33,289 nt of DNA, from assembly GCA_014860005.1 (NCBI GenBank), contig JACZKP010000095.1, positions 1 through 33,289 of the forward strand, given 5' to 3'. This DNA is from Verrucomicrobiota bacterium. Its GTDB lineage: Bacteria > Verrucomicrobiota > Verrucomicrobiae > Limisphaerales > UBA11358. Numbering within the stretch: the first letter of the stretch is position 1; each line of letters begins with the position of its first letter. A model generated the notes under the pieces. That model searched no databases. It was given only the letters and a program-made list of their open reading frames with translations, and was not told the DNA's origin. Made by a program: the position numbers and the translations under genes. This document shows, one piece after another, positions 15,858 to 25,110 of this stretch.

Positions 15858-17009
15858 ATGGAAATGAAAACGGTGCGGTTCGGGATCATTGGCTGCGGCT
15901 TGATGGGACGCGAGTTCGCCAGCGCAGCGGCGCGTTGGTGTCATCTCACGGGCATGAACGCCGGTCCGGAAATTGTCGCAACGTGCAGCCGAAATCCCGC
16001 TTCGCATTCGTGGTTCAAACAGAACTTCCCGAGCATCGCCCAGACGACGGATGATTACCGGGTCTTGCTCAAAAACCCGGACGTGGATGCGGTGTATGTG
16101 GCGTTGCCGCATCATCTTCATCAGCAGGTTTATTGCGCGGTCATCGAAGCCGGCAAACACCTGATGGGCGAGAAACCGTTTGGCATCAATCAGAAGGCCT
16201 GCGAAGCCATTGTTGCGTGTGCGGGCAAACATCCGGAAATCTTTGTGCGTTGCTCGTCGCAGTTCGTGTTTTATCCGGCGGTCCAACGGATCGGCGCATT
16301 AATTGAGGCCAACGCGCTGGGACGGATCATTGAGGTGAACACGGGATTCCTGCATTCCAGCGACCTTGATCCCGACAAGCCCATCAACTGGAAACGCATG
16401 ATCGACTTCAACGGTGAATACGGCGTGATGGGCGACCTCGGCATGCACGCCTGCCATGTCCCGCTCCGTGCCGGTTGGAGGCCGCGCAACGTGCGCGCGA
16501 TTCTGAGCAACATCATCAAGGAGCGTCCGGACGGCCAAGGCGGACGCGTGCCCTGCGAGACTTGGGATAATGCCACGCTGCTGTGCGAGACTTCCGATCC
16601 ACAAACAGGTGAAGCCTTTCCGTGGAGTCTGAAAACCCATCGTATCGCGCCGGGCCAGAAGAACAACTGGTACGTGGAAATCCTCGGGACCAGACTTTCA
16701 GTTCGGTGGTCCAGCGCGAATGCTGACACGCTGGAACTGATGGATTACCAGAGTGGCGAGCAAAGCTGGCGTCACATTCAAATCGGCCACGAGACGGCTT
16801 TCAAGACCATCACTGGCGGCATTTTTCAATTTGGCTTTACCGATGCGATGCTCCAGATGTGGGCGGCTTTTCTTGACGAATTCTCACGCGGCAAACCGCG
16901 CTCGAGATTTGCCGGTTGCGTGACGGCCGATGAAGCACTTCAGAGTCACCGCTTGTTCACCGCCGCGCTGGAATCCCAGCGCAAAGCAGCCACGGTCACA
17001 GTGAGTTAG
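15858..17009 (+). CDS. Second Gfo/Idh/MocA-family oxidoreductase, last gene of the amino-sugar operon
   Basis: A 383-residue protein from the ATG at 15858, one base after the kinase stop, with GGGAG 5 bases upstream. ATG codons at 15846 and 15864 are alternatives. The Rossmann start is VRFGIIGCGLMGREFASA (G12-x-G14) and the EKP motif is MGEKPFGINQKA with K106. The C-terminal domain includes GEYGVMGDLGMHACHVPLRAGW, where the conserved Asp and His (DLGMH) form the expected active site. No signal peptide is seen. Sequence from about 220 to 330 differs from the first Gfo/Idh protein in this window, with a longer ERPDGQGGRVPCETWDN region. It probably oxidises a hydroxyl of an amino sugar, cyclitol or derived keto sugar using NAD(P). 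Confidence 0.9.
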   Translation: MEMKTVRFGIIGCGLMGREFASAAARWCHLTGMNAGPEIVATCSRNPASHSWFKQNFPSIAQTTDDYRVLLKNPDVDAVYVALPHHLHQQVYCAVIEAGKHLMGEKPFGINQKACEAIVACAGKHPEIFVRCSSQFVFYPAVQRIGALIEANALGRIIEVNTGFLHSSDLDPDKPINWKRMIDFNGEYGVMGDLGMHACHVPLRAGWRPRNVRAILSNIIKERPDGQGGRVPCETWDNATLLCETSDPQTGEAFPWSLKTHRIAPGQKNNWYVEILGTRLSVRWSSANADTLELMDYQSGEQSWRHIQIGHETAFKTITGGIFQFGFTDAMLQMWAAFLDEFSRGKPRSRFAGCVTADEALQSHRLFTAALESQRKAATVTVS

Positions 17010-17083
17010 CAGGATTTTTCTCTTGCGCGCTTGCTGGTGCGGTGGACAATCAGTCAGCCGACGGGCCAACCACCATCCAGACC

Positions 17084-17506
17084 ATGCTCCGCCAACTGCT
17101 GCTAGAAATGACCATCGCCACGCGCGGGCGCGGCCTTTACGACTTCACACACCGGGTTCAGGAGTGGATTTCTCAGAATGACTTTCTTGACGGTCTGGTC
17201 ACATTGCACCTTCAGCACACGTCCGCGTCGCTGCTTATTCAGGAGAACGCCGACCCGGACGTGCGGGCCGACTTGGACCGCTTCTTTGCGCGGCTCGTGC
17301 CCGATGGCGATCCGCTGTTCGACCACACCTGCGAAGGCGATGACGACATGCCCGCGCATGTGCGCACCGCGTTGACGATGGTGAACCTGAGCATCCCCGT
17401 CAGCGGCGGGCAACTGGCGCTTGGCACGTGGCAGGGCATTTATCTGTGGGAACACCGCCGCGCGCCGCACACGCGCCGCGTCGTGCTGCATTTCGTGGGG
17501 AAATAA
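17084..17506 (+). CDS. YjbQ/UPF0047-family protein (secondary thiamine-phosphate synthase type)
   Basis: The 140-residue product begins at the ATG at 17084, which aligns with the usual start of E. coli YjbQ; a GTG at 17042 would add 14 unmatched residues. Family hallmarks are TIATRGRGLYDFT, LHLQHTSASLLIQENADPDV, CEGDDDMPAHV and the signature VSGGQLALGTWQGIYLWEH. YjbQ has a weak thiamine phosphate synthase activity that can replace ThiE, but its main role remains unclear. It is cytoplasmic. The gene follows the oxidoreductase by 74 bases on the same strand and is followed within 43 bases by the FG-GAP protein gene; neither neighbour suggests a thiamine link. Confidence 0.93.
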   Translation: MLRQLLLEMTIATRGRGLYDFTHRVQEWISQNDFLDGLVTLHLQHTSASLLIQENADPDVRADLDRFFARLVPDGDPLFDHTCEGDDDMPAHVRTALTMVNLSIPVSGGQLALGTWQGIYLWEHRRAPHTRRVVLHFVGK

Positions 17507-17549
17507 ACTCGCCAAGTTTTCGCAGCAATGGCAGCTTGCGCCACGTTTC

Positions 17550-19886
17550 ATGCAAAAAATTAACTTTGTTGCGCGCGCGGTTGTTGGCGTTGTTTCATCC
17601 CTTGGAATGGCCGGATTCGTCGTGGCCAGTTCGACGGAGACGCCGACCAACCGCTTTGGTTTTACCGGCCCGGAAATCTTCCCAATTGACAGCGCCATCG
17701 GCCTGTTGCACGCCGCAGACCTGGACGGTGACGGCCTGAACGACCTCATCATCGTCAACAACTCCCGGTCGAAGATCAACCTGCTCTACAACCAGACAGG
17801 CAAGACCAATCTTCTTACAAACACAAAGCCGCTCACCAAGCGTGAACTGAACGAGTTGCCGCCCGACGCGCGGTTCCGCATTGATTCCATTGCCTCGGAA
17901 AAGCGCATTGCTGCCATGGTGGTGGCCGACTTGAACAGCGATGGCCGGCCGGATATTGCCTATTACGGCGAGCCAAAGGAACTGGTGGTGGTTTACAATC
18001 AGGGCTCCAACAACTGGACCACGCCGCGGCGCTGGCCCATTGACGACGGCCAGCTCATGCAGAATGCGATGACCTCGGGTGACTTAAATGGCGATGGCCG
18101 CACCGACCTGGTGTTGCTCTCGGAGAACCACGTTTATCTCCTCGCTCAAAACGAAGACCGCACCTTGGCCGAACCGGAAAAAATCCCCGTCTCCGGCGTG
18201 GTGAAATCAGTGCAGGTGCTCGACCTGGATGGCGACGGACGACAGGACATGCTGCTCGTGAACTGGGAAAGTCCCACGCCTTTCCGGTTCCGGTTGCAAG
18301 GCGCCGACGGCCAGCTTGGGCCGGAGATCTATTTCACGCTGCCGCCCATCCGCTCGTATTGGGCCGACACACTGGAGGCCAATGAAAAAACCTTCGTGAT
18401 GACCATCGCACAGAATTCCGGCCGGGCGCAGATTTCGCAATTCACGCGCAAACCGGCGGAAACGCTGTCGGGAGATTTCAAGCAGGGCCAGTTTCAGGTG
18501 TTGCCGTTGAACAAGACGGACAAGGCCCGGCGTGGTCAACATTGGGCGGACGTGAACGGCGATGCGCGCGCGGATTTGCTCGTGGCCGAACCGGAAAGCG
18601 GCAAGCTCTCGATCTTCTTCCAGCGGCCCGACGGCTCTTTGGCGTCGCCGCGCGCTTTCCCCACGCTGGCGGGCGTGAGCGACATCGCGGTGGCGGATTG
18701 GGACGGCGACGGGAAGCCGGAGGCGTTTCTGCTGAGCGCGGAGGAGCGGCAGATTGGCGTGGCGCGCTTGGATGACGGAGAACGACTCCCGTTTCCCTCA
18801 CTGATTCCGTTCGATGGCCGGCCCCTGGTGATGGCGGTGGGCAACTTGCAGCCAGGGGGGAAACCCATGCTCGCGGTGATTGTGGATCAGGATGGCAAGC
18901 GGGCGCTGGTGACGCGCGGGGCGGACGGCACGAGCCGGACGCAAAAGTTGAGCGAGTCTTTCAAATCCAATCCCTCGACCTTGGCGATTCACGATGTGAA
19001 CCAAGACGGCTTGCCCGATCTGCTCGCGCTCATCCCATACGAGAAGGTCAAAGTGCTTTTGCAGGTGCCGGACAAGGATTTTGACGAACTGGACGTTGCC
19101 CCGCCGGGCGGAGCGGACATCGCCCAACCGTGGTTCAGCACGGCGGACGTGGACGGCGACGGAAAGGCCGAACTCCTGCTGGCGCAGCGGAATTTCGTGC
19201 GCGCCGTGGTGCTCAATCCGGAGCCGGGAGGCCAATCCGCGACGGGCGCCGGCTGGGTGTTTCAAGTGAAGGATCAGATCAACGGGGCGGCGGGGAATTC
19301 CCGGATTACCGGCGCGGCGGCGGTACAGCACGGCACGAATACCGTGCCGTCGTTGTTCCTGCTCGACGCGGAGCGGAAGGCGTTGACGTTATGCGAGCGC
19401 GACGCGTCCGGGGTGTGGCAGGTGGTGCGCAACCTGCCATTGCCGGTTTCCGAATTCCGCAGCCTGCAACCCGTTACCCTGGGCGGCACCACGCCAAATG
19501 CCGTGGCGTTTCTGGGCTTGAACGCGGTCGCCTGGTTGCCGTTGTCGGGCGACGCATGGGAATTGACCTCGCTTGATGGTTACGAAACTCCCATCAAAAA
19601 CGGTTTCCTGCATGACGTGGTTTCCGGCGATTTGAACAATGACGGGCGCAAGGACCTGGTCTTCATGGAGACCGCCAGGAACCATCTGGATCTGGTGATC
19701 TTTGACGCCAACCACAAGCTGGTGCCGGCGGATCGCTGGCAGGTTTTTGAAGAACGCACGTTCCGCGGCCGGAGCGGCTCATTCCCCGAACCGCGCGAGG
19801 CGCTGGTGGCAGACCTCACCGGCGACGGGAAGAACGATCTGGCCGTGGTGGTGCATGACCGGATTCTGGTTTACCCGCAAGAATGA
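17550..19886 (+). CDS. Secreted FG-GAP/VCBS repeat protein (integrin-like beta-propeller)
   Basis: The 778-residue product from the ATG at 17550 has a signal peptide (MQKINFVARAVVGVVSSLGM..., cut near VASSTE). The rest consists of repeated calcium-binding loops: DLDGDGLND, DLNSDGRPD, DLNGDGRTD, DLDGDGRQD, DVNGDARAD, DWDGDGKPE, DVNQDGLPD, DVDGDGKAE, DLNNDGRKD and DLTGDGKND. These form one or two FG-GAP beta-propellers that bind calcium. No catalytic domain or C-terminal sorting domain is visible. Such proteins are common at the verrucomicrobial cell surface and may bind polysaccharides or act in adhesion. An upstream in-frame codon at 17421 overlaps the YjbQ gene and is rejected because the signal peptide would be buried. 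Confidence 0.9.
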   Translation: MQKINFVARAVVGVVSSLGMAGFVVASSTETPTNRFGFTGPEIFPIDSAIGLLHAADLDGDGLNDLIIVNNSRSKINLLYNQTGKTNLLTNTKPLTKRELNELPPDARFRIDSIASEKRIAAMVVADLNSDGRPDIAYYGEPKELVVVYNQGSNNWTTPRRWPIDDGQLMQNAMTSGDLNGDGRTDLVLLSENHVYLLAQNEDRTLAEPEKIPVSGVVKSVQVLDLDGDGRQDMLLVNWESPTPFRFRLQGADGQLGPEIYFTLPPIRSYWADTLEANEKTFVMTIAQNSGRAQISQFTRKPAETLSGDFKQGQFQVLPLNKTDKARRGQHWADVNGDARADLLVAEPESGKLSIFFQRPDGSLASPRAFPTLAGVSDIAVADWDGDGKPEAFLLSAEERQIGVARLDDGERLPFPSLIPFDGRPLVMAVGNLQPGGKPMLAVIVDQDGKRALVTRGADGTSRTQKLSESFKSNPSTLAIHDVNQDGLPDLLALIPYEKVKVLLQVPDKDFDELDVAPPGGADIAQPWFSTADVDGDGKAELLLAQRNFVRAVVLNPEPGGQSATGAGWVFQVKDQINGAAGNSRITGAAAVQHGTNTVPSLFLLDAERKALTLCERDASGVWQVVRNLPLPVSEFRSLQPVTLGGTTPNAVAFLGLNAVAWLPLSGDAWELTSLDGYETPIKNGFLHDVVSGDLNNDGRKDLVFMETARNHLDLVIFDANHKLVPADRWQVFEERTFRGRSGSFPEPREALVADLTGDGKNDLAVVVHDRILVYPQE

Positions 19887-20001
19887 GTTGAGGAGCGGGC
19901 CCGCAGGGGTGCCAAAACGGGACGGCGTTATGAACCTTGTCCGTCGGAAAACACCAACCAAGCCAACACCACGTCGCCTCGCAAGAAAACTGCCATTGAG
20001 T

Positions 20002-20196
20002 TCAATCCTGATCGTAGATGGCATCGGCGGGGGCGTATTGTGCGGATAACTGTTGCGCCGAGAAGCGGGACCAGTCTCTGGCTTCCTGGCCCTCACCTTT
20101 GCGCGCCCACAGGAACTCAACAAAATCCATCGCTTCTTGCTGGAGATTGGGCGGAAGCGAACTGCTCTTCTCAAAGATAATTTCAGCCGTGCTCAT
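20002..20196 (-). CDS. Small DUF2281-like protein, orphan antitoxin-like
   Basis: This 64-residue protein resembles the DUF2281 family: an N-terminal MSTAEIIFEKSSSLPPNLQQEAMDFVEFLW pattern followed by a charged, variable C-terminus. Members are often found as VapB-like antitoxins next to a PIN-domain toxin. No PIN or other toxin gene is present on either side: the upstream neighbour on the same strand is the outer-membrane barrel (46 bases away) and downstream is the convergent FG-GAP gene. It may be an orphan or a degraded toxin-antitoxin half. It is too short for strong inference, but the family pattern is recognisable. Confidence 0.7.
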   Translation of the reverse strand: MSTAEIIFEKSSSLPPNLQQEAMDFVEFLWARKGEGQEARDWSRFSAQQLSAQYAPADAIYDQD

Positions 20197-20242
20197 CGTT
20201 TGAGTCTATCGCGCGTTAACCCAGGGTGCAAGCCAGGTTCAG

Positions 20243-21565
20243 TTAGAAGCTGTACTTCACTCCCAATGCTACCAAGTGTCGCGTGAACTCGCGTCCCTCG
20301 GTGTTGGGAATCCGGCTGTCCGCCCAATCATAGGAATAGGCCAGTTCCGCGCTGAGATGCTGGTTATGTTTGTACGTCAGCGCGGCGCTGGGGGTGAAGA
20401 TCCAGTCCTCGCGCTTTACCGGCGATTCCCAGACGCCGCCGTAGGCTTTGAAACCCGCTACGGACGTGAACTTTTCACTTAACCGGTGACGCCAGGAAAT
20501 CTCGTAAGTGATGTCTTCATAGGCGGACGGCGCGCCAAATGCCGGTTGCTCAAACTGTTTTGCCGTCAGCGTCACGGTGTCGGACTTCGTCAGCGTGAGC
20601 ACTGCGGCGCCATCCACGAACAGCTTCACGTGCTGGGAGTCGAAACCGTCCGGAGGATCGTGGTTGAAGTCCCGCCAATCCGGGCCGATGAACAGGTTCA
20701 GACTCAGCCAATCGGTGACCTTGCCTTCGAACCCCAGCAGCAGCCGCCGGTAATCGTTCGAGTAATCGTAGCTCTGACTGGGCAGCGAAGGTTCGTGCTG
20801 CCAGCCGAAGCGATACGCGACAAACACGTACCCTTCCTTGAACACCTTGTAGCCCACGTCCAAGCCGACGTTGAAATCGTTTCGATCCACGTAATTCTGG
20901 TAAAAGGGGTCCGTCGCCGGACTCCGCCGTTCGGTCTTGAAATCGTGGATGTAGGAGGAGACGGCCGGGCGGAAGAACCAATCGCCGTGTTTGTGAAACG
21001 CGCCAAAGCTGTTCCGGTAGATGAACGCCGCCCGCCGGTCGCGCAACGGAATGCCGCCGATGGCCGGCGCGCCGCCCGGGGCGCCGAATGTCAAACCCTC
21101 CCGGCTGCCGTCAACCCACGTGAAACTGTTCTGCATCTGCCATGTCACGATACGCACCACGCCCTGAAACCCCAGGCTGGCCCGGTGTGCCACATGACTT
21201 TCAGAGGACTCGGAATGGTAGGTGTTAACTTCGGGTGCGTAAGCGGCGCCGAAGTTGAATTCCGGCATGGGCCGCCAGTCCAGGGCCAGACTCGGGGTCA
21301 CCGAGGTGACGAGGGATTCCTGGAACGGCTGGGCGGCATCGGCGACGGCGGGTGAGGGTTTCTCGTCCTGGAGATAGACATTGCTATCGAACGTTTCCTT
21401 GAGTGTCAGGTCGGCTTTCAGCGTCAGGTTGCTGGCCAGTTGCCAGCCTTGCGCCTGGCTCTTGGTCCCGCAGATTACCGCGACCATGGTTAGAGCCACG
21501 ATCAAGCAGTGACGACGGAAGGTTCGCGAAATCGCGATGCCTTTGCCGCGAAGCTTGTTCTTCAT
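20243..21565 (-). CDS. Outer-membrane beta-barrel protein
   Basis: The 440-residue product from the ATG at 21565 has a signal peptide (MKNKLRGKG, hydrophobic run, cut after SQAQ). The mature part is a series of amphipathic strands rich in aromatic residues (YAPEVNTYHSE, WQMQNSFTWVDGS, YVFVAYRFGWQHE, LAYSYDWADS), and it ends in VKYSF, whose terminal Phe is the usual BAM recognition signal. This fits an outer-membrane barrel of about 18 strands, probably a porin-like channel. Its ATG overlaps the MFS transporter stop (ATGA), so the two should be translated together. An outer-membrane channel plus an inner-membrane carrier would make a complete uptake path. No specific family name is assigned. 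Confidence 0.85.
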   Translation of the reverse strand: MKNKLRGKGIAISRTFRRHCLIVALTMVAVICGTKSQAQGWQLASNLTLKADLTLKETFDSNVYLQDEKPSPAVADAAQPFQESLVTSVTPSLALDWRPMPEFNFGAAYAPEVNTYHSESSESHVAHRASLGFQGVVRIVTWQMQNSFTWVDGSREGLTFGAPGGAPAIGGIPLRDRRAAFIYRNSFGAFHKHGDWFFRPAVSSYIHDFKTERRSPATDPFYQNYVDRNDFNVGLDVGYKVFKEGYVFVAYRFGWQHEPSLPSQSYDYSNDYRRLLLGFEGKVTDWLSLNLFIGPDWRDFNHDPPDGFDSQHVKLFVDGAAVLTLTKSDTVTLTAKQFEQPAFGAPSAYEDITYEISWRHRLSEKFTSVAGFKAYGGVWESPVKREDWIFTPSAALTYKHNQHLSAELAYSYDWADSRIPNTEGREFTRHLVALGVKYSF

Positions 21566-22911
21566 GCCACCCCACCCTTGGCTGGTGATGTTAGTTTGGT
21601 TTCCCCGGCGGGCGTGGTGACTGCGGTACTTGAGGAACGCGATTTCAGCAACAGCGTCAGCCCGGCGCCGACCAGCAACAGCACACCGGCGGTGATGAAT
21701 GAGGATTGATAACTGCCGCCACTCTGCGCGGTGAGCGTTTGTTGCAGCCGGGGCAACACCAGGCCGCCCACGCCCCAGGCCGTGAACAAGATTCCGTAGT
21801 TCACCCCGAAACTTTTCAAGCCCCACAAGTCCTTGGTGTACGACGGGAACAAGGCCAGGTTTGCGCCGTAGTTTGCGCCGATGAGCGCCGCCACCAACAC
21901 GATCACCACGGCGGCCATGTCCGGGGAAGCGGTGATGGGGATGGCCACGAACATCAGCACGGCCTGGATGAACAGTACCAGGCACAAAGTCCAGCGCCGT
22001 CCAATTCTGTCGGAGAGCGTGCCGGCGAGGATGCGTCCGGCGGCATTGCCGATGGCCATCACGGCCACGGCCACAAATGCCAGTTCACCCATGCTCGTCT
22101 TGGCCATGCCGCTGATGCTGCCGATGACCATCAACCCCGCGCCCGCGCCGATGAAGTAAATCACCCACAACAGCCAGAAGGTCGGTTGCCGCAGGATTTC
22201 GCGCGGCGCCACATGGACCGCCGCCGCAGGCTTCGCGGTACTGGCGGACGCGGTTGATTTCACCCCAGCCACGTAACCCGACGGTGGATTGATCAGCAGT
22301 TGTGCCAGGCCGCAGACGATCACGACAAAGGCAATTCCGAATATCAGCATCGAGCCGCGCAACTGGTAATGGGCCAGCAAGTATTGCGACAAAGGCGCGA
22401 GGTAAACCGGCGCCAGACCGAAGCCCGCAACCACAAGGCCGGCGATCAGGCCGGTCTTGGCCGGCGGAAACCATTTCAACGCGGGCGGCGTGGCCGACGA
22501 ATAACCGAACCCGATGCCCGCCCCCACCAACACGCCGAAGCCGAGCAACCACATTACATAGTTGGTGGTCGTCGAGATGAGCACCATGCCGGCGCCGACG
22601 AGCAACCCACCGATGGACGCCGTGAGCCGCGGCCCAAACCGGTCCTGGCAGCGCCCCGCCAGAATCATCACGAATGCGAACACCAGACAGCACAAGGCGT
22701 AGGGATCATTCAATTGCGAGCCTTGCCAGCCAAACTCCTTTTCGATGGCGCCCTTGAAGAGACTCCAGGTGTAAAGCACACCCAGGGCGAGATTGATCCC
22801 GGTACCGGCCAGCGCGACCGTCCAACCCCGGTTTGCCGTCCCTGGCGAGCCGCTGTCCCGAATGCTGGTTACTTTTCCGTTTGCTGTCCCCCGCCCCAAT
22901 TGCCCTGCCAT
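21562..22911 (-). CDS. MFS transporter of the oxalate/formate antiporter (OFA) type
   Basis: This 449-residue inner-membrane carrier has about 12 hydrophobic segments and a cytoplasmic N-terminus of about 28 residues. OFA-like features are ALGVLYTWSLFKGAIEKEFGW in the first helix region, LAGRCQDRFGPRLTASIGG for the MFS loop 2-3 motif, and GIGFGYSSATPPALKWFP in the fourth and fifth helices. Family members exchange small carboxylates such as oxalate/formate or carry monocarboxylates. A strong Shine-Dalgarno (GGGGAAGG, 22920-22927) precedes the ATG at 22911. It is 157 bases downstream of the acetyl-CoA synthetase gene and overlaps the barrel gene by four bases. The context makes acetate or another short organic acid a likely cargo, but this is inference. 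Confidence 0.88.
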   Translation of the reverse strand: MAGQLGRGTANGKVTSIRDSGSPGTANRGWTVALAGTGINLALGVLYTWSLFKGAIEKEFGWQGSQLNDPYALCCLVFAFVMILAGRCQDRFGPRLTASIGGLLVGAGMVLISTTTNYVMWLLGFGVLVGAGIGFGYSSATPPALKWFPPAKTGLIAGLVVAGFGLAPVYLAPLSQYLLAHYQLRGSMLIFGIAFVVIVCGLAQLLINPPSGYVAGVKSTASASTAKPAAAVHVAPREILRQPTFWLLWVIYFIGAGAGLMVIGSISGMAKTSMGELAFVAVAVMAIGNAAGRILAGTLSDRIGRRWTLCLVLFIQAVLMFVAIPITASPDMAAVVIVLVAALIGANYGANLALFPSYTKDLWGLKSFGVNYGILFTAWGVGGLVLPRLQQTLTAQSGGSYQSSFITAGVLLLVGAGLTLLLKSRSSSTAVTTPAGETKLTSPAKGGVA

Positions 22912-23008
22912 AAGCGTATCCTTCCCCCGATCCCAAAGTTATCTGCTCTAACTAGCGCTACGTCATCAAAGAAACAACTTCCGCATCCAAACCAATCGCC
23001 GCGCCCGA

Positions 23009-23044
23009 CCCGCGTTCCACGCATTTCGCAGCGGAGCACGCGGG
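23009..23044 (-). terminator. Candidate hairpin between acs and the transporter gene
   Basis: On the minus strand CCCGCGT (23044-23038) pairs with ACGCGGG (23015-23009) around a 22-base loop that can itself pair in part. There is no U-tract, so it may be a Rho-assisted terminator or a processing hairpin between the two genes. Confidence 0.3.
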
Positions 23045-23068
23045 CGGGCGCAGTTGTTCAACCGGCGA

Positions 23069-25051
23069 TTACTGCTTGCCCTTCACCAGCGCATCCACGA
23101 CATGCGGATCGGCCAGCGTGGTGGTGTCGCCAATCTGGTCCATGGCGTTCTCGGCAATCTTGCGCAGGATGCGGCGCATGATTTTGCCCGAACGCGTTTT
23201 CGGCAGGCCGGGCGCGAACTGGATTTTATCCGGCGCGGCAATCGGCCCGATTTCCTTGCGCACATGATTGACGAGTTCCTTCTTGAGTTCGTCACTTTCC
23301 GCGACGCCTTCCTTGAGGGTCACGAAAGCGTAAAGGCCCTGGCCTTTGATGTCGTGCGGCATCGGCGCCACGGCGGCTTCCGAAACTTTCGGATGGCTCA
23401 CCAGCGCGCTCTCCACTTCAGCCGTGCCGATGCGATGGCCGGAAACATTGACCACGTCGTCAATGCGGCCCATCAACCAGTAATCACCGTCCTCGTCAGT
23501 GCGGCAGCCGTCGCCGGTGAAATAGAGGTTCGGATACATCGTGAAGTACGTGTCAATGAAGCGATCGTGATCGCCCCATGTCGTCCGCATCATGCCCGGC
23601 CACGGTTTCTTGATGCACAACTTGCCGCCTTCATTCGCCGAGCATTCGGTGCCGTCATCGCGCAGGACGACCGGTTCGACGCCAAAGAAGGCCCGGTTGG
23701 CACTGCCAGGTTTGAGCGTGTGTGCGCCGGGCAGCGGGGTGATGAGAATGCCGCCGGTTTCGGTCTGCCACCACGTGTCCACAATCGGGCAGCGTTCCTT
23801 GCCAATGACACGGTGATACCAGATCCACGCCTCGGGATTGATCGGTTCCCCCACTGAGCCAAGGGTGCGCAGCGAACTCATGTCGTATTTGTTTGGCCAG
23901 TCTTCACCCAAACGAATCAACGAGCGGATGGCGGTGGGCGCAGTGTAGAAAACCGTGACCTTGAATTTATTGACGACCTGCCAGAAACGGCCGGCGTCCG
24001 GGAACGTAGGCACGCCTTCAAACATCAGGCTGGTTGCGCCGTTGCACAGCGGACCATACACAATGTAGCTGTGTCCGGTCACCCAGCCGATGTCCGCGGT
24101 ACACCAGTAAATGTCATCCTCATGCACGTCGAAGATGTACTTGTGCGTGAGGGCCGTGTGTAGCAGGTAGCCGGCGGTGGTGTGGACCACGCCTTTGGGT
24201 TTGCCGGTGGAGCCGGAGGTGTAAAGCATGAACAACACGTCTTCGGCTTTCATCGGTTCAGGCGCGCACTCGGGGCTCGCCCCGGCCATCAACTCATGCC
24301 ACCAGAGGTCGCGGCCTGCAGTCATGTTGCCCGGGTTCTCGATGTGTTTGACGACCACCACCTTCTCGATGCTGGGCGAGTGCTTCAGGGCCTCATCGGC
24401 GATGGCCTTCAGTGGAATCGTTTTGCCCGCGCGCAACCCGCCATTCGCGGTGATGAGCAATTTGCAGGTGGAATCGTTGATGCGGCCCGAAAGCGCCTCG
24501 GCGCTGAAGCCGCCGAAGACAATCGAGTGAATCGCCCCGATGCGCGCACAAGCCAGCATGGCGATGGGCAGTTCCAGAATCATCGGCAGATAGATGGCCA
24601 CGCGGTCGCCCTTCTTCACGCCGAACGATTTCAGCACGTTCGCGAACTTGCAGACCTCGGCGTGCAGTTCTTCGTAGGTTAGTTTCTTTACATCGTTCTC
24701 CGGCTCGCCCTGCCAGGCCAGGGCCGTCTTCGTGCGCGCGGCCGTTTTGAGATGCCGATCCAGGCAGTTGACCGTGACGTTGAGCTGGCCGTCCTCGAAC
24801 CACGTGTGGTGGATGCGCCGTGCGGCAGTGTCCCAGGTGTATTTGCGCGCCACGGTAGGCGGCTTGATCCATTCCAGTGTACCGGCCTGTTCCAGCCAGA
24901 AGTTGTCGGATTCGTTGATCGAGCGTTCGTACATTTTCTGGTACTGCTCGGCGTTGATGTAGGCGCGCTGGATGACTTCGGGCGACGGCGGGAACGTCCG
25001 ATTCTCCTGCAACAGTGAACTCGTGGAAACCGTTTTGCTTTGCTCAGTCAT
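23069..25051 (-). CDS. acs: Acetyl-CoA synthetase (AMP-forming)
   Basis: The 660-residue enzyme activates acetate to acetyl-CoA via acetyl-AMP in the cytoplasm, and length matches Acs (about 650). Motifs include [10 protein letters not shown] and [17 protein letters not shown] near the N-terminus, the P-loop [25 protein letters not shown], the [31 protein letters not shown] stretch, and the C-terminal [12 protein letters not shown]623 in that last motif is the lysine that is acetylated in other bacteria to turn the enzyme off. A perfect TTGACA box lies 54 bases before the ATG, so it may have its own promoter. It follows the AcuC-like deacetylase by 55 bases and precedes the transporter. I see no Pat-type acetyltransferase gene in the window. 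Confidence 0.97.
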   Translation of the reverse strand: MTEQSKTVSTSSLLQENRTFPPSPEVIQRAYINAEQYQKMYERSINESDNFWLEQAGTLEWIKPPTVARKYTWDTAARRIHHTWFEDGQLNVTVNCLDRHLKTAARTKTALAWQGEPENDVKKLTYEELHAEVCKFANVLKSFGVKKGDRVAIYLPMILELPIAMLACARIGAIHSIVFGGFSAEALSGRINDSTCKLLITANGGLRAGKTIPLKAIADEALKHSPSIEKVVVVKHIENPGNMTAGRDLWWHELMAGASPECAPEPMKAEDVLFMLYTSGSTGKPKGVVHTTAGYLLHTALTHKYIFDVHEDDIYWCTADIGWVTGHSYIVYGPLCNGATSLMFEGVPTFPDAGRFWQVVNKFKVTVFYTAPTAIRSLIRLGEDWPNKYDMSSLRTLGSVGEPINPEAWIWYHRVIGKERCPIVDTWWQTETGGILITPLPGAHTLKPGSANRAFFGVEPVVLRDDGTECSANEGGKLCIKKPWPGMMRTTWGDHDRFIDTYFTMYPNLYFTGDGCRTDEDGDYWLMGRIDDVVNVSGHRIGTAEVESALVSHPKVSEAAVAPMPHDIKGQGLYAFVTLKEGVAESDELKKELVNHVRKEIGPIAAPDKIQFAPGLPKTRSGKIMRRILRKIAENAMDQIGDTTTLADPHVVDALVKGKQ

Positions 25052-25080
25052 ATACTTTTTTGTGTCTGGGTTTGTGTTTG

Positions 25081-25110
25081 CTTATGTTACAGAATCAGCG
25101 GTCATGTCAA
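25081..25110 (-). promoter_or_regulatory. Putative sigma-70 promoter of acs
   Basis: On the minus strand TTGACA (25110-25105) is a perfect -35 box, followed after 18 bases by CATAAG (25086-25081), 4 of 6 to the -10 box. The predicted start lies about 23 bases before the acs ATG. The -35 box overlaps the stop codon of the deacetylase gene, so acs may be transcribed both with it and alone. Confidence 0.45.
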
